This document shows positions 7,951-15,931 of a DNA stretch of 27,410 nucleotides, in pieces (positions within the stretch are counted from its first letter, which is position 1; each line of letters starts with the position of its first letter). Origin of the DNA: JAZKSG01 sp036626215 (GTDB taxonomy: Archaea > Thermoplasmatota > E2 > DHVEG-1). The position numbers were made by a program, and so were the translations under genes. The notes under the pieces were generated by a model. That model did not search any database. It saw nothing but the letters and a program-made list of their open reading frames with translations, and was not told the DNA's origin. The stretch lies in NCBI GenBank assembly GCA_036626215.1, contig JAZKSG010000018.1, positions 1 to 27,410 on the forward strand, in the 5' to 3' direction.

Positions 7951-7985
7951 GAGGAGGGAAAGTTTTATAAAATTTTTAACTCCTC
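7951..7985 (+). promoter_or_regulatory. Palindromic promoter of the PurM/HypE-like gene
   Basis: TTTTATAAAA (7963-7972) is a palindromic TATA box. GAGGAG (7951-7956) and CTCCTC (7980-7985) form inverted arms whose centre (7968) coincides with the TATA centre. Transcription would start near 7992, about ten bases before the ATG. A symmetric site around the TATA box is what a dimeric repressor operator would look like, but chance cannot be excluded. Confidence 0.4.
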
Positions 7986-8002
7986 TTTTTATTCTGAGCA
8001 AT

Positions 8003-9010
8003 ATGAGTTATTTTCCAACGGGGAAGTTGAATACTGCTTTTCTTGAAAAGATGTTTGATTATTTTGATAAAGATAATTCTCGTTTGGTTGTAGGTCCAAA
8101 GATAGGTGAGGATGCAGCGGTTATCGATATGCCAGATCAATATTTGGTTGCTAAAACTGATCCAGTTACTTTAGCTAGAGATGAAGAAATTGGTTGGTAT
8201 GCTGTAAACGTAAATGCAAATGATGTTGCAGTTACTGGGGCAAAACCTAAATGGTTTCAAGTCACGATGCTTCTACCTGAAAATAAATCAGATGAAGATA
8301 TGGTTAAGAATATTTTTAGTCAGATTGAAAAAGCCTGTGGAGAGATTGATGTAACGGTGGTAGGTGGACATAGCGAGGTTACACCTGGTTTAAATACGCC
8401 TATACTTGTTGGAAGTATGATCGGCGAGGTTGAAAAGGATAAATTAGTTAAAACTTCGTCAGCAGAGATGGATGATGATTTAATCTTAACAAAGGGAATA
8501 GTTGTTGAAGGTACTTCTATAGTTGCAAGGGAGAAAGAGGAAGAATTGTTGGATAGAGGTTTTGATGAAGGTTTTGTTCAGAAAGCTAAAAATTATCTCT
8601 ATAAACCGGGTATATCTGTGGTGAAAGACGCTCTGCTTGCTAATCAGTATAAGGTGCATTCTATGCATGATCCTACAGAAGGTGGTTTATCTATGGGGTT
8701 ATTCGAGATGATGAAAGCATCAGATAAGGGAGTTTTGGTAAATCTTGATAATGTTCCTGTTCTTCCTTGCTCAGAGATATGTATAGAGTTTGATTTGGAT
8801 GTTTTTAATACTATTTCCTCTGGGAGTCTTCTAATTTCTGCTCCTCCTTCTGAATCTGATAAAATCATACATTCTCTTAAAAATAATAATATCGAAGCTT
8901 CAGTTATTGGCAAAGTTAAAGAGAAAGATTTTGGTTTGAAAGTTAGGGAGAATGATGAGGTCAGAGATTTGAGTTTCTCTGAGAAGGATGAAATCACTAA
9001 ATTATTCTAA
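8003..9010 (+). CDS. AIR synthase (PurM)-superfamily protein, HypE-like without the C-terminal Cys
   Basis: A 335-residue PurM-fold protein. The N-terminal half shows the ATP-binding features of the family: GEDAAVIDM, LVAKTDPVT, NVNANDVAVTGAKPKWFQ and VVGGHSEVTPG. The C-terminal half has HDPTEGGLSMGLFEM. This pattern is closest to HypE, which dehydrates thiocarboxamide during NiFe-hydrogenase cyanide ligand synthesis. True HypE ends in a conserved PRIC-like Cys that carries the carbamoyl group; this protein ends EKDEITKLF with no Cys. No other hyp or hydrogenase gene lies nearby. It is therefore better seen as a HypE-like paralogue of unknown substrate. The start is supported by a TATA box about 35 bases upstream. 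Confidence 0.78.
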   Translation: MSYFPTGKLNTAFLEKMFDYFDKDNSRLVVGPKIGEDAAVIDMPDQYLVAKTDPVTLARDEEIGWYAVNVNANDVAVTGAKPKWFQVTMLLPENKSDEDMVKNIFSQIEKACGEIDVTVVGGHSEVTPGLNTPILVGSMIGEVEKDKLVKTSSAEMDDDLILTKGIVVEGTSIVAREKEEELLDRGFDEGFVQKAKNYLYKPGISVVKDALLANQYKVHSMHDPTEGGLSMGLFEMMKASDKGVLVNLDNVPVLPCSEICIEFDLDVFNTISSGSLLISAPPSESDKIIHSLKNNNIEASVIGKVKEKDFGLKVRENDEVRDLSFSEKDEITKLF

Positions 9011-9029
9011 AAAAAATAATTTGATATAT

Positions 9030-9746
9030 ATGGATATATATCTTGGTACGTCTGGTTGGTATTATGATCATTGGATAGGAAAGTTTTACCCAGAAAATAT
9101 AGACAAATCAGACTGGTTAAAATATTACTCAAAACGTTTTGAAACCGTTGAGGTTAACGCATCTTTTTATAGGCTACCTTTCCCCAACATGGTTAAAGGC
9201 TGGAAAAATAAAACCCCAGACAACTTTCTTCTCACCTTTAAAGGAAGTCAAATAATTACTCATAGAAAAAGATTGAAAGATATAGATGACTACCTAGAAA
9301 AGTTCTATTCCCGAATGAACCTCGCTGAAGATAAAATCGGCATAATTTTATGGCAACTACCCCCTAGCTTAGAGAGAAACGATGACCTTTTGAAAACCTT
9401 CCTCAAAAAAATAGATTCTAACTTCCGTCAAGTCATAGAATTTAGACACAAATCATGGTTTAACAAAGAAGTTTATCAAATCCTCAGAGACTATGATGTT
9501 GGATATTGTATAGTAAGCTGCCCTGATCTACCTACACACTTTGAAACAACATCTGATTTCGCCTATATACGTTGGCACGGAGAAGATGAATGGTATCGCA
9601 CCAGCTACACAAAGCAACAACTCGATGAATGGGCTAAAAAAATCAAAAAGTTAGATGTAAACGAAATATACGGCTACTTCAACAATGACTACCAAGGTTT
9701 CGCCCCAGAAAACTGTTCCCAGTTAAAACAAATCTTTGAGAAATGA
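9030..9746 (+). CDS. DUF72 family protein (TIM-barrel-like)
   Basis: A 238-residue protein starting with MDIYLGTSGWYYDHW, the diagnostic opening of DUF72 (YecE-like). It continues with YYSKRFETVEVNASFYRLP, ILWQLPPS, VIEFRHKSW and YIRWHGEDEWY, all in family order. DUF72 proteins are predicted TIM-barrel enzymes; no reaction is established that I know of. An in-frame ATG at 8988 exists but would overlap the previous gene and add 14 unconserved residues, so ATG at 9030 is chosen. It follows the PurM/HypE-like gene by 19 bases and may be co-transcribed. Confidence 0.87.
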   Translation: MDIYLGTSGWYYDHWIGKFYPENIDKSDWLKYYSKRFETVEVNASFYRLPFPNMVKGWKNKTPDNFLLTFKGSQIITHRKRLKDIDDYLEKFYSRMNLAEDKIGIILWQLPPSLERNDDLLKTFLKKIDSNFRQVIEFRHKSWFNKEVYQILRDYDVGYCIVSCPDLPTHFETTSDFAYIRWHGEDEWYRTSYTKQQLDEWAKKIKKLDVNEIYGYFNNDYQGFAPENCSQLKQIFEK

Positions 9747-9866
9747 CAAAAAAATTTTTGCTTTATAAATACTATAAAACAAAAAAAAAATCAAATTCCA
9801 AAAAAATGTCAACTGTTTTACTCCCTAAAAGTCAACAACAGATAAAATTTAGGGGGAGAGTTATAT

Positions 9867-11570
9867 ATGAAAAACCAGGAATTAGCTCAAATCTTCAACG
9901 AAATAGCTGACCTATTGGAGATGAAAGAAGTTCAGTTCAAACCCCGCGCATACAGAAAAGCAGCACAAAATATTGAAAGCTTAGGTGAAGATGTTGAAGA
10001 TGTCTATAAACGAGGAGAACTAAAAAAGATACCAGGCATCGGAAAAAGTATAGCCGAAAAAATCGAAGAGTTTTTAGAAAATGGAAAAGTCCAAAAACTA
10101 GAAGATTTAAAAGAAGAAACACCGGTAGATATAGAAAATCTTACCTCTGTAGAGACACTAGGCCCAAAAAAAATCAAAGTTCTCCATCAAGAACTGCAAA
10201 TAAAAAACTTAGATGATCTTGAAAAAGCAGCTAAAGAAAGAAAAATTAGAAACCTCGAAGGTTTCGGTAAAAAAACAGAAGAAAACATCCTGGAAAACAT
10301 TTCCTTCGCTAAAAAAAGTAAACAACGTTTCCTCTTAGGCTACGTCTCCCCAGAAGCAAAGGAAATAAAAAATGCTCTAAAAAAACATGTAGACAAGATA
10401 GAAATAGCTGGGTCGTTAAGAAGAAAAAAAGAAACCATAGGCGATGTAGATATTTTAGCGGTGACCTCCAACGCCAAAGATGTAATGAACTTTTTTACTT
10501 CTTTAGATAAAGTTAAAAAAGTAATGGCTAAAGGTGAAACCAAATCCTCAGTTAGACTCTATGGAGGAATACAAGTTGATCTAAGAATTGTAAAAGAAGA
10601 GAGTTTTGGCTCTGCTTTACAATATTTTACAGGAAGCAAAGACCATAATATTGAAATACGAAAAATCGCCCAAAAAAACAATTTCAAACTGAACGAATAT
10701 GGTTTATTTAAAAACGATAAACAGATAGCAGGGGAAACTGAAGAAGAAATCTATGAAACACTAGGTATGAACTGGGTTCCACCTGAATTACGTGAAAACA
10801 ACGGCGAAGTTGATGCAGCAAACGAAAATAATCTTCCAGACCTAGTGGAATATAGCGATGTAAAAGGAGATCTGCAGATGCATTCTAATTGGAGTGATGG
10901 CTCTAACACCATTGAAGAAATGGTGGAAGAAGCAATAAACCTTGGACATGAGTTTATTGCATTCACAGATCACGTAGGAAGCCTAAAAGTCGCTGGAGGG
11001 ATGGATATAGATGAATTAGAAAAACAAGCTAAAAAGATCAACCAGGTAAGAGATAGATACGACGATATCCACATTTTCCATGGTGTAGAAGCTAACATTA
11101 TGAAAGACGGCAAAATAGATGTAAGCGACGATTTATTAGATATAGCTGATGTTGTTTTAGCTAGTATTCACTCTGCTTTTAGAATGGACGAAAAAGAGAT
11201 GACTAACAGAGTTATTAATGCTATCAGCAACGATTATGTAGGTATTTACTCCCATCCTACAGGTAGGAAAATCCAGAAAAAAGAACCCATCAAACTGGAT
11301 TTAGAAAAAGTTATTGACGCAGCGATAGATAAAGATGTAGCTTTAGAAATCAATGCATATCCAGAGAGATTAGATTTAAATGATGCTCACGTCCGACAAG
11401 TTGTTGAAAGAGGAGGAAAATTATCCATCGGTACAGATGCCCATAGAAAAGATCACCTACGATATTATGAACTAGGTATCTCAGTTGCTAGAAGAGGTTG
11501 GGCTGAAAAAGACGACATAATCAATACATATAGCGTAGACAAACTGAAAAAAACGTTCAACAAAATCTAA
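9867..11570 (+). CDS. polX: Family X DNA polymerase with C-terminal PHP domain
   Basis: A 567-residue repair enzyme of the bacterial/archaeal PolX type. Residues about 1-60 are the 8-kDa-like domain (LADLLEM-type helices, VQFKPRAYRKAA). Helix-hairpin-helix motifs include IPGIGKSIAEKIEEFL near 53-70 and LEGFGKKTEENI near 128-140. The palm has GSLRRKKETIGDVDILAV (about 182-199, metal Asp pair in GDVD) and the third Asp in QVDLRIV. From about residue 330 the PHP phosphoesterase domain starts with GDLQMHSNWSDGSNT, then FIAFTDHVGS, HIFHGVEAN, SIHSAF and IGTDAHR, keeping its metal-binding His/Asp residues. PHP gives 3'-5' exonuclease or end-trimming activity. The ATG has a GGGGGAG ribosome binding site at 9852-9858. 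It sits directly upstream of LigA, suggesting short-gap filling and sealing. Confidence 0.95.
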   Translation: MKNQELAQIFNEIADLLEMKEVQFKPRAYRKAAQNIESLGEDVEDVYKRGELKKIPGIGKSIAEKIEEFLENGKVQKLEDLKEETPVDIENLTSVETLGPKKIKVLHQELQIKNLDDLEKAAKERKIRNLEGFGKKTEENILENISFAKKSKQRFLLGYVSPEAKEIKNALKKHVDKIEIAGSLRRKKETIGDVDILAVTSNAKDVMNFFTSLDKVKKVMAKGETKSSVRLYGGIQVDLRIVKEESFGSALQYFTGSKDHNIEIRKIAQKNNFKLNEYGLFKNDKQIAGETEEEIYETLGMNWVPPELRENNGEVDAANENNLPDLVEYSDVKGDLQMHSNWSDGSNTIEEMVEEAINLGHEFIAFTDHVGSLKVAGGMDIDELEKQAKKINQVRDRYDDIHIFHGVEANIMKDGKIDVSDDLLDIADVVLASIHSAFRMDEKEMTNRVINAISNDYVGIYSHPTGRKIQKKEPIKLDLEKVIDAAIDKDVALEINAYPERLDLNDAHVRQVVERGGKLSIGTDAHRKDHLRYYELGISVARRGWAEKDDIINTYSVDKLKKTFNKI

Positions 11571-11639
11571 CAAAAGTTTTTTTAAATAAAACCAAAAGTT
11601 TATTATCCTACTTTTTTGTCCTAATACTTTTGATAATAA

Positions 11640-13655
11640 ATGGCTGAGGATATTAACAAAGAGGAAGCAAAAAAAGAGATAGAAAAACTCCGTGAAAAAA
11701 TACGTCATCATGATTATCAATATTATGTTTTAAATGAACCTAAAGTTTCCGATGCGGAATATGATAAACTAAAGAAACGACTACAGAAGTTGGAAAATCA
11801 ATTCCCTGATCTAGTTACACCGGATTCACCAACCCAAAGAGTTGGAGCTCCCCCTGCAGATGAATTCGAAACCGTGGAACATGTAGCACCCATGCTTAGT
11901 CTGGATACAGCAGACAGAGAAGAAGTAAAAAATTTTGATGATCGTATGAAAAGAGAGTTAGATGTCGACCAAGTTGACTATCTATCCGAACCTAAACTAG
12001 ATGGGTTGAGTATAGAAATAATATATGAAAACGGTTCTTATTCAAGAGGAGCCACCAGAGGAGACGGTGTAAACGGTGAAGATGTTTCTCAAAATGTGAA
12101 AACAATCAAAACTGTCCCTTTAAAACTCAGAGATAAAAACAATGATCTACCTGATATGATTGCAGTAAGAGGCGAAGTCATAATGCATATTGATGACTTC
12201 GAACAATTCAACAAAGAACTCGTTGAAAGAGGGGAAGAGCCATTGGCTAACCCTCGTAACGCTGCAGCTGGTTCTCTAAGAAGACTAGATTCAAATGAAA
12301 CCGCAAAGCGGCCATTAGACATATTTTTCTACGATTTAATGGACTATGAAGGTGGAGACTTAAACCTTGAAACCCAGGAAGAAATACTAAAAAAACTTAA
12401 AGAATGGGGATTCAAAGTTAACCCTCACTCTCAACACTATGATAACATCGAGGAAGCTATAAAATATCATGATGAAATGGAAAATAAAAGAGAAAAACTG
12501 GGATACGAAATAGACGGAGTAGTAATCAAAGTAAATCGAAAAGAATGGCAAGAAAAACTTGGTGTCAAAACCCGCTCTCCAAGATGGGCAGTAGCATTCA
12601 AATTTCCTCCAAGGAAAAAAGAAACAAAGATTATGGATATAGTAGTACAAGTGGGTAGACGAGGAACCCTGACTCCTGTATCGCTATTAAAACCAGTCGA
12701 CGTAGAAGGTGTGACGGTGTCAAGAGCCACACTTCACAATGAAGACTACATTAAAGAAAAAGACATCAAAAAAGGAGACTGGGTTAAAATAGCGAGAGCT
12801 GGTGACGTCATACCAGAAGTTATAGATGTCAACAAAAAGAAGAGAAACGGTAGTGAAAAGGAATTCATAATGCCTAAAAAATGCCCGGTATGTAACAGTA
12901 AAGTAGTCAAGGAGGGAGCATATTACCGATGCACCGGCGGTTTATCTTGTGAAGCACAACTTAAACGAGCGATAGAACACTTTGCATCAAAAAGAGCTAT
13001 GGATATAGAGGGGCTGGGTGGAAAAACGGTGGATATGCTTGTAGACAAAAACATAGTAACAAAAATAAGCGACATTTACAGAATAAAAAAAGAAGATTTA
13101 ACTAAACAGGAAAGATGGGGCGATAAATCAACCGGCAACATACTTAAAGCCATCGAGAAAAGCAAAGAGAAACCATTATCCAATTTTATATATGCATTAG
13201 GCATACCTGAAGTAGGTAGACACGTAGCTAAACTTTTAGCTGACAAATTTGGAAGTATAGACCAGCTAATGATAGTAGAAAAAGATAAACTCCTTGAAAT
13301 AGATGAAATAGGGCCAGAAATAGCTAAAAACGTGGTTGATTTCTTCGAAGAAAAACAGAACCGTCAGGAAATAGAAGATCTAAAAAAACTTGGAGTAAAA
13401 ATGGAACCTGAGGAGAAAACTGGAGAACTTAAAGGACAACGATTTGTGTTCACTGGAGCTCTGGATAGTTTTACTCGTAGTGAAGCAAAAGAAGAAATAG
13501 AAAAACTTGGTGCAACAGCTACATCAAACGTTAGTGAAAAAGTAGATTATGTAGTTGTAGGTGAAAACCCCGGTAGCAAACTCGGGCAAGCCAGAGAAGC
13601 AGATGTAAAAATAATTGATGAAGAAGAATTCAAAAAACTGATTAATAAAAAGTAG
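11640..13655 (+). CDS. ligA: NAD-dependent DNA ligase
   Basis: A 671-residue enzyme, the standard LigA length. The N-terminal Ia domain (HDYQYYVLNEPKVSDAEYD) binds NMN. The nucleotidyltransferase Lys is K119 in EPKLDGLSIEI, with downstream motifs GDGVNGEDVSQN, VRGEVIM, LANPRNAAAGSLRR, EIDGVVIKVN and WAVAFKFPP. The OB fold follows (VQVGRRGTLTPVS, ATLHNEDYI). A four-Cys zinc finger is CPVC then RCTGGLSC at about residues 415-434. Helix-hairpin-helix repeats come next (AMDIEGLGGKTVDML, LGIPEVGRHVAK), and a BRCT domain ends the protein (GQRFVFTGALDSF...VVGENPGSKLGQA). It is complete with no lost catalytic residue. Most archaea use only ATP-dependent ligase, so LigA suggests transfer from bacteria. 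No Shine-Dalgarno is seen; a TATA-like TTTATTA at 11599-11605 suggests a short or absent leader. Confidence 0.97.
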   Translation: MAEDINKEEAKKEIEKLREKIRHHDYQYYVLNEPKVSDAEYDKLKKRLQKLENQFPDLVTPDSPTQRVGAPPADEFETVEHVAPMLSLDTADREEVKNFDDRMKRELDVDQVDYLSEPKLDGLSIEIIYENGSYSRGATRGDGVNGEDVSQNVKTIKTVPLKLRDKNNDLPDMIAVRGEVIMHIDDFEQFNKELVERGEEPLANPRNAAAGSLRRLDSNETAKRPLDIFFYDLMDYEGGDLNLETQEEILKKLKEWGFKVNPHSQHYDNIEEAIKYHDEMENKREKLGYEIDGVVIKVNRKEWQEKLGVKTRSPRWAVAFKFPPRKKETKIMDIVVQVGRRGTLTPVSLLKPVDVEGVTVSRATLHNEDYIKEKDIKKGDWVKIARAGDVIPEVIDVNKKKRNGSEKEFIMPKKCPVCNSKVVKEGAYYRCTGGLSCEAQLKRAIEHFASKRAMDIEGLGGKTVDMLVDKNIVTKISDIYRIKKEDLTKQERWGDKSTGNILKAIEKSKEKPLSNFIYALGIPEVGRHVAKLLADKFGSIDQLMIVEKDKLLEIDEIGPEIAKNVVDFFEEKQNRQEIEDLKKLGVKMEPEEKTGELKGQRFVFTGALDSFTRSEAKEEIEKLGATATSNVSEKVDYVVVGENPGSKLGQAREADVKIIDEEEFKKLINKK

Positions 13656-13675
13656 ATCCCTCTCCGATTTTTCAA

Positions 13676-14221
13676 CTATTTTTTTGGTTTTGCTATAACA
13701 TCAAGTATTTTCATGCCCATCAACCGCCGGCTGTTCTCTGCATCAATCAAAACAACAGTATCTGCACCATGAACTGTACCTGCAATAGCTAAAACTGGTT
13801 TCAAAGAGATCAATCCAGCGTCAGCAGCCATGGCAACACATTCTACACAAACTTTCATACCCTGTCCAAACATTCTCAAAGTATCGGCAATCATAGTAGT
13901 AGTAGTTGCAATAGTATTTTTTTTCTTCCTGTAATAATCATTCCAGGAGTGAAAAATCATAGAGCCAGTAAAAACTTCTATTGCTTTTTCTTCCATTTTA
14001 GCTTTGTTTTCTTCTTCTAATTCTTGTTTATTTTTTTCTTTGAAACCTGTTGAGTGAGTAACAGCTACAACATTAAAGCCCTCTTTAAAAACTTCTGAGG
14101 TTTTTACACCTGTTTCACCAGAGGTAGTGGCAACTACAATATCTTCAATGTTGTTTTCTTCAGCATAGTCTTTTGCGATTTCTAAAACTTGATCGGTATT
14201 CATCTCAGATGTATCAAACAT
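13676..14221 (-). CDS. Stand-alone pyruvate kinase C-terminal (alpha/beta) domain protein
   Basis: A 181-residue protein matching the archaeal group in which the pyruvate kinase C-terminal domain occurs alone: YAEENNIEDIVVATTSGETGVKTSEVF near the N-terminus and FNVVAVTHSTGF next. Later residues (IADTLRMFGQGMKVCVECVAMAADAGLI and EVIAIAGT-like LAIAGTVHGADTVVLIDAE) are typical of these proteins. No pyruvate kinase catalytic barrel is present, so it should not be annotated as pyruvate kinase; its role is unknown. An open frame reaches a TTG at 14242, but ATG at 14221 has GAGGAGGT (14240-14233) at ideal spacing and is the true start. Confidence 0.85.
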   Translation of the reverse strand: MFDTSEMNTDQVLEIAKDYAEENNIEDIVVATTSGETGVKTSEVFKEGFNVVAVTHSTGFKEKNKQELEEENKAKMEEKAIEVFTGSMIFHSWNDYYRKKKNTIATTTTMIADTLRMFGQGMKVCVECVAMAADAGLISLKPVLAIAGTVHGADTVVLIDAENSRRLMGMKILDVIAKPKK

Positions 14222-14333
14222 AGATGTTTTAAACCTCCTCAATTAAACTTTTTTATAAACATAAATCTTTTAAAAAACCTATGTTTTTTTGTCCTCTGTC
14301 GTTCATAATAAAAAATTATAGGATATCAAAAAA

Positions 14334-14987
14334 ATGGTTAAAATAATATCATTTGATTTAGATGGAACACTTATAACTAAAAAATATTCAGACTTGGTAT
14401 GGTTAGAAGGATTACCCGGCCTATATTCTAAAGAAAAAAATATTCCATTAGATAGAGCTAAACAGATACTATTTAAAAAATATGATGAAGTCGGTGATCA
14501 AAGAGTCGAATGGTATGATATCAGCTATTGGTTCAAAAGATTTGAACTTAAAAGTAGTTGGAAAAAACTGTTGGAGAAATATAGCTATGCCGTAGAGCCT
14601 TATTCTGAGTCAGGTGATGTTTTAGATGAACTAAGTAGAGATTCTGATTTAATTCTTTCTTCCAACGCTAAAAAAGAATTCATAGATATAGAATTACGGG
14701 AGACAGGTTTTAAAAAATATTTCAAAAAAATATTTTCTTCCACATCTGATTTTGACTGTGTAAAAAAAACATCATCTTTTTATACAAAAATCTGTGACTA
14801 TATAGATGTTCAGCCAGATGAAGTAGTCCATGTTGGTGATCATAAAAAATTTGATTACAATATGCCCAAAAAAGTTGGGATTAAATCGTTTTTTCTTGAT
14901 AGAAAAAATAAAAATGATGAAGCCATAGATAGTTTTTTTGTTGTAAAAAATCTGAAGGAGTTTTTGGATAGAATCAAACAAAAATAA
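14334..14987 (+). CDS. HAD-superfamily hydrolase
   Basis: A 217-residue haloacid dehalogenase-like phosphatase. Motif I is ISFDLDGTLI (nucleophile D8, acid D10), motif II is LILSSNAKKEF (Ser), motif III is a Lys in the KKTSSFYTKI region, and motif IV is EVVHVGDHKKFDYNMPKKVG. The helical cap between motifs I and II (residues about 20-95) is typical of subfamily I. The substrate is not readable; small phosphorylated metabolites are usual for the group. It is divergent from the pyruvate-kinase-domain gene and convergent with the ferredoxin-like gene, ending seven bases before it. Confidence 0.85.
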   Translation: MVKIISFDLDGTLITKKYSDLVWLEGLPGLYSKEKNIPLDRAKQILFKKYDEVGDQRVEWYDISYWFKRFELKSSWKKLLEKYSYAVEPYSESGDVLDELSRDSDLILSSNAKKEFIDIELRETGFKKYFKKIFSSTSDFDCVKKTSSFYTKICDYIDVQPDEVVHVGDHKKFDYNMPKKVGIKSFFLDRKNKNDEAIDSFFVVKNLKEFLDRIKQK

Positions 14988-14994
14988 TTTTTTT

Positions 14995-15813
14995 TTAGGT
15001 TACATCAACTGATGATTTAATTCTTTCAATGGTTTTCTCAATGAAATTATTATCTTCTATAGATATCTTTATTGCATCATGTGGACATATCTCCACGCAG
15101 CGTCCGCATCCTCTGCATTCATCATTAATTTCGGCTTTACCCTTTTTAACGTTGATCGCCTCAACAAAACAAATGTTTTCACAACGTCTACATCCTACAC
15201 ATTTATCTGTTATTTCAACTTTGACACCTGGCATCTTTTTAACCGTTAGTCCAAGTTCTTTATCTAAATCAGTTAACATACGCCAAAGGCAGCAGCAGTG
15301 GCAGCAGTTGCATACCACCATTAAATCTTTTTCAGGTTTTGTTCCTAACCACATTTCATCTATTTTATCTCGTCCTATAGTATGTATGAGTCCTTCTTCT
15401 CTACATTTTTCTACATGTTTTTTTGCTTCTTCTTTGGTAGCGGCATGACCAAAATCAGGAGTTATATCTTTTGTAGCATCTCCTATAAAGAGACATCCTA
15501 GTTCTTTTGGATGGTTTTGGCAGTTCATGGATTCGCGGCATATGCAGAAATCCATAATAAAATGATAATTGGCTTTATCGATGAAATATTCAACAATCTG
15601 GGATGGGAGAACTATGCTTTCTGCAGGTTTTATCTTTTTGTTTATCTCTATTTCTACAACCTTGTTTTTTGGTAAAACAGTTAGATTGTTTTTTTCAAAA
15701 ATCATTTTGTTATAAAGCCATTTTATCATAGGGTTTTTAGATAGTTTGGCTATTTTTGATCGATGTGGAAATATTTTTTTTAGTAGTTGTACAAATTTTT
15801 TTGAAGTTTTCAT
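14995..15813 (-). CDS. Cysteine-rich 4Fe-4S protein with a C-terminal bacterial-type ferredoxin domain
   Basis: A 272-residue protein. The C-terminal part (about residues 205-260) has two canonical cluster motifs: CVGCRRCENIC and CRGCGRCVEICP. The N-terminal two thirds contain further cysteines: CICRESMNCQNHPKELGC (about 113-130) and the dense string CNCCHCCCLWRM (about 175-186), which could hold another cluster or a metal. Proteins with this layout occur in anaerobic archaea and bacteria, usually annotated only as 4Fe-4S binding proteins. The first residues are basic with no clear signal peptide or transmembrane segment, so a soluble cytoplasmic electron carrier or reductase subunit is likely. 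No partner oxidoreductase gene is adjacent. Confidence 0.8.
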   Translation of the reverse strand: MKTSKKFVQLLKKIFPHRSKIAKLSKNPMIKWLYNKMIFEKNNLTVLPKNKVVEIEINKKIKPAESIVLPSQIVEYFIDKANYHFIMDFCICRESMNCQNHPKELGCLFIGDATKDITPDFGHAATKEEAKKHVEKCREEGLIHTIGRDKIDEMWLGTKPEKDLMVVCNCCHCCCLWRMLTDLDKELGLTVKKMPGVKVEITDKCVGCRRCENICFVEAINVKKGKAEINDECRGCGRCVEICPHDAIKISIEDNNFIEKTIERIKSSVDVT

Positions 15814-15903
15814 TTTTTATTCAAAAAGCCTTGTTTTTTTAATAAGAGTAAATATGCCTCCTTTTAATATCTTTCTTATTTAAATAATCACAATATTTAT
15901 ATA

Positions 15904-15910
15904 TTTATAA
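15904..15910 (+). promoter_or_regulatory. TATA box giving a leaderless start for the caspase-like gene
   Basis: TTTATAA centred at 15907 lies 25 bases before the ATG at 15932. This predicts transcription starting at or next to the start codon. No Shine-Dalgarno is present, consistent with a leaderless mRNA. Confidence 0.5.
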
Positions 15911-15931
15911 ACATAATATTGGTTGTGCGTC

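Noticed and set aside
8003..9010. Annotation as true HypE or as part of a hydrogenase maturation locus
   Set aside because: The C-terminal Cys is missing and no other hyp gene or hydrogenase gene is in the window.
13676..14221. Annotation as pyruvate kinase
   Set aside because: Only the C-terminal alpha/beta domain is present; the catalytic barrel with its substrate-binding residues is absent.
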